Assembly: GCA_024734555.1 (NCBI GenBank)
Contig: JANPWX010000252.1
Span: forward strand, 248,001 to 312,000
DNA: 64,000 nt
From: Trochalopteron elliotii
Lineage: Eukaryota > Chordata > Aves > Passeriformes > Leiothrichidae
Reading direction: 5' to 3'
Program-made: the position numbers and the translations under genes
Part shown: positions 39,499 through 64,000 of the stretch, piece after piece
Layout: the number at the start of each line of letters is the position of its first letter
Position numbering within the stretch: position 1 is the first letter of the stretch
Notes under the pieces: model-generated
Told to the model about the DNA's origin: nothing
Database searches by the model: none
Seen by the model: only the letters and a program-made list of their open reading frames with translations

Positions 39499-42400
39499 GT
39501 ATGTACAGCAGGAGTTACTTCTTTTAAAAAAATCCTCTTAGGTTTTTGTAGTGATATAATAAATCTGTACAGCATAGATTTCATAATTGCACCGACTTGA
39601 GTTTATGTATGCACAGAAAGAAAAACACACCACAGAAGAAGTGACTATGACAGTTGATGCTAGGAAAAAAAAATGTTTTACCCCACCTGGAATAATACAG
39701 AGCATAATACATCATTGGGAAATACAGAGTTATAGTACTGGGAAGACCTCAGATCATCCTTCCCAGCAATTCTCACTCCATGCCAGCACCTTGCATAGTA
39801 GCAGTTTGGATATCCTGAGTGAAGTGGTATTACTCACCCTTAACTTAAAGTAATCACCCCTGTTATGTAATTAATCTGGAGTTGTTTGTCACCGAGGCTG
39901 AGGCTTAGCAATGTGCAGAAGCATATGCTGACTTTAAACACAGGAATAAATCCACTTAGGTCCTGTGGAGGTCAGAGCATGAGGTCAGCTGCTCCCACTC
40001 ACAACAGGAATGTCTTAGCCCGGAGCTGTGGCACAGTTCATTCTGTAAGCACTTGTCTCAAACCTCAGCTCTCCAAATCAGAGCCTGCAAGAAGCTCAAC
40101 TGAAAAATCCATGCAGCTCTCACCTTGCTCCATGTAACACCCAGACCTAAAAGAGGTGTTTTAAAAAAAGCAAGATTCTTATTTTGCTTCCCCATCCACA
40201 TTTGGTAGCATTTTATGCTTTCACCTTTGTTTTATTCCTATGACATTTTGTACATCAAGAACAACAGAACTCTGCAAGAAATACACAGCAGGAAGTTTTC
40301 ACTTGAAAAACACCTAGAACCAGCAAGGAGATATGCAGTACCAGGAAATGCTGTAAAAAATTCCACTGATCCCCAAAACTAGAGTAATTACCAGCCAATT
40401 TCAGCAAAAAAACAGCACTGTAAATCCAGCCCTCTCAAGAGCAAGACAGTACAAGGTCTGTATGGCCTGGAGCCCCAACCTGTCACCCAAAGAAAGAGCA
40501 GGGAAAAAGAAAATCTGTCAGAAAGCTTAAGAATAAACCCACTATTTATGCCTGCACAGTGTATGACCCGTCCATTAAGTTGAAGAAGTTTGGCAAAGGT
40601 ATTTTGCTTTCAAAATGAACTTTTTTCCACCCTGGCATTCCTTCTGCCTCAGATTCCCAGGTCTCCTATATTGTTAGGAGTGAAATGACTCTTAATTTCT
40701 TCCTGGGGCAAGTAGGATATGAAATACCAATCACCTAGGGATAAAGGCTTCCCCTCCTCTATAGAGTGACTTTGAAAAGGATCTCAATCACTTTAAGAAA
40801 GTTACTTAGCTTGTATTCCCATTGGAGATATTAGGTAGTTTTATTGCTTTCATCTACAAAGAGCAATTTAATTCTTGTACTATTGACTCAGTCAAAATTC
40901 ACACTAAAGCTAAAACAAATCTTGGTGAGGACAGGGCTTGTCTCCAACGAGGCAAATTTAAAGTTTAAACACCATAAAACAAAACAAACTACAAACACAA
41001 ATTAAGAAGTTGCAGGCATGGGCAGAAAAATTCTTTAGAAAGGAAAAGCAAGCCTTCATCTCTTAGTCCTCGTGAAATAAATACCATGCTTTCTTTGCTG
41101 TACAGAATACCCAGAAGCACAAAAGTGTGAGAAAAGGGACAAAAAGAATGAATATTTCACAGGTTGTTTCCAATCTACTGTTCTGAAGTCACTAAATTGC
41201 AAGGCAGTAAACAAGAAGTTTTCAGTGTAATAGTATCATGTAAAGATTTTATCTACTGTTCAAGAGGGCAGTTATTAAAATTCTTTGCAATTTTAATAAC
41301 TAGACATTTGAACAATGGATCAAATTACAAAACGTAGGAGGTGATTCCCTTCACAAAAACTGCACAGGACACATCATAGTGTTATTTGTGCCAGTTGACA
41401 GATCCAGTCTTTCTGACCCAAAACTGCAGTGTGGATCCTGCAGGTTGTGAGGGTCCAGCTCTCACTGACCCAAACACACAAAAAATGTAATCTGAAGATC
41501 TCCTGATTTAAATGACAAGCTAAAGAGGGGATGGGATTCATTATTGTGGGTCTTTGGGGTTGTCACAACTGGGCAACTCAAGTGTCCCCTTGTGTTTAGT
41601 GCCTTAGCTTGTTTTTACAGCAGGAGATAAATTATTTGCAGAGGAGTAAGGAGAGGTGAGGAATACACCCGCCAGATTCAGAGATCCAACATCAAACCAA
41701 ACAATGTTTATTTTCCTGAGGAGTGAAGGCAAATAAAAAACCAGATTCCCTTTTTACACCAAACGCCTTGCATTCAGCATCTGAAGAATTCATTCTCTCT
41801 TAACACACGTGAGCCCAAACCTCCACACAGTTTGCAGTAAAATGTTCCTCATTCCCACCATCCAGACAAGCATTCAAGTGATCATCAAGACCTTAAGATG
41901 AACCACTTTTTTCATGTGTATCCATTCTCTGGGGTAAGTTACAAGCAAATCCTGGTGCTGTATCCTGCAAGTTTCTCAGTGTTATTTCACCCTGTTCTAC
42001 AGTATGTGCTAAAGCTTCTGTAAATTAAAATCCCAGCTCAGTAATTGAAGACTTCAAGTAATGTTATGTGCTGCCCCAACATTCCCAGTTCCACAGTTCT
42101 CTGGTTTTACTGTATGGATGTGCTACCCGTGGAGCTCAGTTTCATTTGGATTTCTTGAATTTAGGGACCAGTTGTGGTTTTATCCTTCAGCAACAATGAC
42201 TGAGCATTTAAAAATGGCAGGGACTTGACCCTCACCCTGCCCCATAACACAGAGAGTTCCTGCTAAAATCAAGAGAAAAAGTGTCTGCTGAGGGAACATG
42301 ACATCAGGGGCTTTAGTGCTCACATCATGAACCACTGTAGAACAAATGCAGAAACCAAACTTCTACTGTATTACATTAGAAATAAAACTGGCACACTCAG

Positions 42401-43919
42401 GCTGGGCAAATCTGTATTACTGAACTGGGATTTCCAAGCACAATACAGCTCCAGAGGATTCATTTGTACCCAATTTTCAAAATACAGAACATTAAAATGC
42501 CTTCAAGTGTTTTCATCACAAGCAGCATGCTTAAATGTACAACTGTTTGATAGTCTGGTCTGCTGTACTACCACAGTGATCTTAGGAGGTTACACATAAA
42601 CAGTATTTTTAAACAGTTAAAAGATTTTGACAATTCATTTCCAGTATTGGTAAAAAAAGAAACCAAACCCTCTCTACTTTGATCCTGAATTACCAGGGTA
42701 CCTCGAGGCCATCAGAAATTTGAAATGTGTTTCTATTCTTCAGTAGCTTTCAATTTGTGATGAATGCTTTAAGTTGAAAGCCCAAATATCTGCCAAAGTG
42801 TTGGATAGCTTAAAGGGAGGAAAGGGGCCAGGGGAAAAATCACTGTTGGCAAAGTAGGCACAAGGTCTATCATCCATTCACGTCAGTAATTTAGCTGGAA
42901 TGAACTGATATTTTTCTTGGCTGAAGGGAACAGGCTCGGTCCTTTGTCCTCAGCAGGAATGTAGATGATGGAAAAGTACAGGTAAAGCATGAAAGATGGT
43001 ACCTGTGAAATACTGACATTTTAATCTTCTTCATAGCCAAAATGAGAACTGTGCCTTTGCTCCCATCAGTTTTTCATTTAAGACCAAAGGAACCAGCTGC
43101 AATATTTAGCAAGGAAAAAATGGTTAAAAAAACTCATCTGATCAACCACTCAGCACATGAGAATGCTGGTAGATCTAGAAACTGAACTAAGGGAATTCAT
43201 ATTTTTTCAAAAGCTTTCTTCACAACTGTGCATTTTAAGATCTCAGTAAGTGTTTGGCAAGTAAGCCAAGCTTTCCAGTGAAAAGCACTGTAGGGTTAAC
43301 TATGCTCTATTCACCATTTACTGGTCCTAGCTTTGCAATTGATATGATGGTTTATGTACTTGTCTAACAAGCACCTGGGAGAAGGAATTAGAGCCTCTAA
43401 GATGAGTTTTTGCATCAGCAATACAGCTTCTCACACAGGGAAGAAAAGCTACATGTAAGATTTTGCAAATACTTTGTGAGTTGCTTCAAGTAGATTTAAC
43501 AAAACCCCACAAGTTCTGGTTTTTTAAGCCTAACTTTTTAAAAGCAGAACATTAAACAATATGCTAGTATTGGTATTTGCATAATTTATTGATTTATGGC
43601 TACTGTCCAAGGCATCTTTCCACCTAGAGGGGCTGAGCAGTGATTATAGCAGGCTGCAGTTATTACAGCAGGATAGCTGAGCCAGCCTTTTCCTTCTTCT
43701 GAACGCTCACCCACTTCCAAATTACAACACAATCTGCATCTGGGCCTCTTTTCCCCCCCCCTTCCAGTCTGACTAGAAAAATCAGTTGCTACTGCTGCAG
43801 GCTGCAGTGAGGGAGCACAGTGGTGTCTTCTCTCTCTGGAGAGGTTCAGTCACATAAACTGGGTGTGATGTTTCAGTTCTGAGCTCCCCGTGGATGTAAA
43901 TCAGGTGATCACGTTTGGG

Positions 43920-44515
43920 TCCTCCCTACAGGATCAGCCAGGCTGGAAGTCACAGTGGGGTCATCTGGTGCCACCTCCCTGCTCCAGCAGGGCCATCCCA
44001 GAGCACAGGGCACTGGACTGTGTCCAAACAGTTCTGGAATATCCCCAGGGAGGAGATTTCACAGCTTCTCTGGGCAGTCTGTCCCAGTGTGTGGTCACTG
44101 CACAACAAAGAAGTTGTGCCTCCTGTGCAGGGGAATTGCTGGGCTCAGTCCCTGCCCATGGCTCTGGGGCCATTGCTGGGCCTGGAGCAGAGCCTGGGCC
44201 TGCTCTGTCCTCCCTGCACACAGGGACAGACAGGGACACCCAGGGACACCCAGGGACACCCAGGGACAGACAGGGACACCCAGGGCTGAGGGCCCCTCTC
44301 ACTGGGGCTCCTCTCCAGGCTGAGCAGCCCCAGCTCCCTCAGCCTTTCCTGGGCACGGAGATGCTCCAGGCCCTTCCTCAGCTCCAGGAGCTCCTGTCCC
44401 TGCTGTGCTGAGGATCCAGGGCTGGACACAGCACCCAGAGGTGCCTCCAGGGCTGGGCACAGGGGCATTACCTGCTGGAAATGCTCTTCCCAGTGCACCC
44501 CAGGATATCAGGTGC
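43920..44515 (-). mobile_element. CR1 LINE 3' fragment in C2CD2 3' UTR
   Basis: GGCTGGAAGTCACAGTGGGG, CTCCAGCAGGGCCATCCCAG, CTCTCCAGGCTGAGCAGCCC. In gene orientation, about 300 bp past the C2CD2 stop. Carries an internal tandem repeat at 44221-44286. Confidence 0.9.
44221..44286. repeat. 10-bp tandem repeat inside a CR1
   Basis: Repeats of GGGACACCCA and GGGACAGACA, about six units, expanding a short motif inside the CR1 at 43920-44515. Confidence 0.9.
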
Positions 44516-44821
44516 CTTCTTGGTCCCCACCATATTCCCCATCCTCCCTCCTCTCTCTTCCACAAGAAACCACCCACTCCTCCAAAAGCTGTCAGGACAC
44601 ATCGAGCACTGCTCGTATCTGGAGAAGCAACTTCCTCATCAGAGAGAAAAAGCATTTTGAAAAAAAAACAAAAACAAAACCAAACCAAAAAGACCACTGT
44701 TAATAGTGAACATCCTTTTATGCAAGTCATCAGCCGTATTTGTATTCTCTAGTGCTGCTCTGTAAACAAGTGCTCAGCTGGTGAGCAGCTCTCCATCCCA
44801 GCGGAGAGAGAGGGTTGGGGT

Positions 44822-62328
<17,507 letters not shown>

Positions 62329-64000
62329 CTGTGAGGAAACAAACAATCAGGCTTCTCCAAACTCAGAAGAAGCTGAGGCAAAAATTCATTTGGTATATAT
62401 CTAAACCACCAAAGCCATCAAACATTAGCTTTGTCAGAGAGAGACACATAGTTCCTGTTGCCAACAACAACTTAACAACAGATCATGCAAAGAATTACTT
62501 AAATTTCTCCACTATGCATTAAAGGAAAGCTAGAATTAAACACTGAAAAACTCATGCTGTTCTGAGAGTCAGGAAGGCACAGCTGTTACCCACAAAACCA
62601 GGAGTTTCTTCACACAGTTCTTATCCTATGATGGTGTTTTAAAGACTCTGCACTGCTCTGCACTCCCCTGAGAGAGCAGATCAGGTCATCAGATAAGCAG
62701 ATCGTTCCACTGAGTTAATGGGAGTTATGCCAGCTTGCAACAGCTGAGAAGAAGCTAATCCTGTGCTGCACTGAAAACAAATATAACAGCATCTCCTGGA
62801 GGTCTTCTACCTTGCTGAAAAGTGTAATTTATGGACAGAGTCGTGCTGCTCTGGGGCACTGAGTTGTAGTTTGCCCATAAAAAAATCTCATGGACATCTT
62901 TGCTCAGCACCACAACCTGTGAGGGGTCAGAACACAGCACAGATTTTGTGTACACACATGTAGCTTCATATGATTAATTCTAAGGTGTTATGAAGAGGGT
63001 GAACTGCCCTCCCTGTGCTCCTGGAGAATGCCTGACTCTCACAGCATTCCTCCTCAGGAATTTTCTTCTGCTCAGTTACCTACAGGACACAAGTTTTTAA
63101 ATCAAGCTGTCTCAGAAAGGACAATCTGAAACCCAACAGCTCTGAAATGTCAGTGAGGTTCCTTTTCTAAAGGAAAGACTGAAGTAGGAGACAAAGATCT
63201 GACCTAAAAACAGAGGACCCATTCATCTTTCCTCATCTGATACACCACACTGAGAGACTTCACTGATGTGCACCTTGCTCAACAGGTCAAACAGAGTGGG
63301 AGAACAGCCCTTTCCCAGCTCCCCAGGTGTTACAGAAACATTTAGGGGGTTTCACAAAAAATCCCAAGAATGCTGTGTACAGAAATCCTGTTTTACTGCC
63401 TTCTTACCTAACTGGCCTTAGATGACATGTTCAAAACATACAACAGCATTGGCCAGTCCCACAAAAATCTGCTGCATTTACACCATGTGCTCTCAAATAA
63501 CCACCAAGGAAACAGATAACACTCATTCACTTTAATAAAGATCACAGTAAGTTAGGTTTTTTAAAGCCTCAGTAACAACAATTTCATTATTTAAGTTACT
63601 TGAAGAAGCAGATAAATTGTGGTCAGTCTTCATTGTTTTGGAGGTAATTTCCCTCCCCTTCTCTTACCTAAATTGTAAAATCCCAGTTGCCTCTGGTGCT
63701 TTGCCATCAGCCTAATGTGACATCTGTTATTTCACAGTAACAACAGCAACCTCAGTCACTGGACTTCTGTTCACAGGTATTTGCTGTTGTTTCCATAGTT
63801 ATTTGGAAAGGAGATTGATTAAAGAGCCTCCTGTCAGCTCTGCCTCATTTTTAGCCAATCTTTTTTTAGAAAGTGACTCTCCACCACAACTCCCTCCACA
63901 AGACAAGCCATAATGGCTTAACTGCCACCCCAAAATGATCCAGACAACAGAGTTTCACTTTGGGGTGCACACCACAGCCAGCCTGGGGCACATCAGCACA
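62329..64000 (-). other. C2CD2: C2CD2 intron reaching the window edge
   Basis: No further C2CD2 exon seen in 1.7 kb, so the upstream exons must lie beyond 64000. Confidence 0.6.

Larger units (their letters stand above)
39470..44821 (-). other. C2CD2: Probable C2CD2 3' UTR (about 5.3 kb)
   Basis: The minus strand after the C2CD2 stop has no coding exon. Its first clear poly(A) context is AATAAA at 39493-39498, followed by a TGTGTGGTGTG-type GU-rich stretch. A CR1 fragment (43920-44515) sits near the start of the region; the remainder is AT-rich single-copy sequence. An alternative signal is AATAAA at 43585-43590. The extent is inferred; RNA reads would be needed to fix it. Confidence 0.5.

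Noticed and set aside
43890..44411. 173-codon plus-strand frame with GTDRDTQGHPGT-like repeats
   Set aside because: Translation of an antisense CR1 and its 10-bp tandem expansion, not a gene.
62755..62955. Possible further upstream C2CD2 exon
   Set aside because: The reading frame has no acceptor/donor pair in the right phase and no resemblance to an SMP domain.

Overview
This is eukaryotic, almost certainly avian, genomic DNA. Coding sequence lies in short exons with GT-AG borders, separated by compact introns. The dispersed repeats are mostly fragments of CR1, the dominant bird/reptile LINE, plus two solo retroviral LTRs. No bacterial operon, CRISPR array, tRNA or rRNA is visible. A passerine or other bird is the best guess; a non-avian reptile is not excluded by sequence reading alone.

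Two protein-coding genes are present, both on the minus strand. PRDM15 occupies about 3.1-36.3 kb and looks complete in its coding part. I can join 24 coding exons in consistent phase (32463 down to 4017) into a 1181-residue protein: a short N-terminal cysteine/histidine segment, a PR (SET-related) domain, an isolated zinc finger, an acidic/basic linker, 16 further zinc fingers and a Ser/Thr/Gln-rich tail. Its CpG-rich promoter region (about 35.5-36.3 kb) is interrupted by a 396-base assembly gap, so the non-coding first exon cannot be placed.

C2CD2 lies upstream on the same strand. Ten 3' coding exons are here (62328 down to 44822, 500 residues). They encode the end of the SMP-type lipid-binding region, the C2 domain and the basic C-terminal tail. 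The first roughly 200 residues lie beyond the right edge. A strong poly(A) context at 39493 suggests a 3' UTR of about 5.3 kb. The gene order and strands (C2CD2 then PRDM15, same direction) match human 21q22.3 as I recall it.

Between the two transcription units (36.3-39.5 kb) there is a cluster of three CR1 fragments. Introns hold further CR1 pieces, two tandem duplications (about 213 and 431 bp unit length), a 21-bp minisatellite, (TA)n tracts and two solo LTRs bounded by target-site duplications. PRDM15 is a sequence-specific nuclear regulator and C2CD2 an ER-membrane lipid-transfer/tether protein; nothing here suggests that they share a pathway.

I did not find a novel multi-gene system. 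The observations most worth checking are repeats and duplications close to PRDM15 splice sites, especially a duplicated 5' splice site and a sense-oriented LTR within 61 bp of an acceptor.
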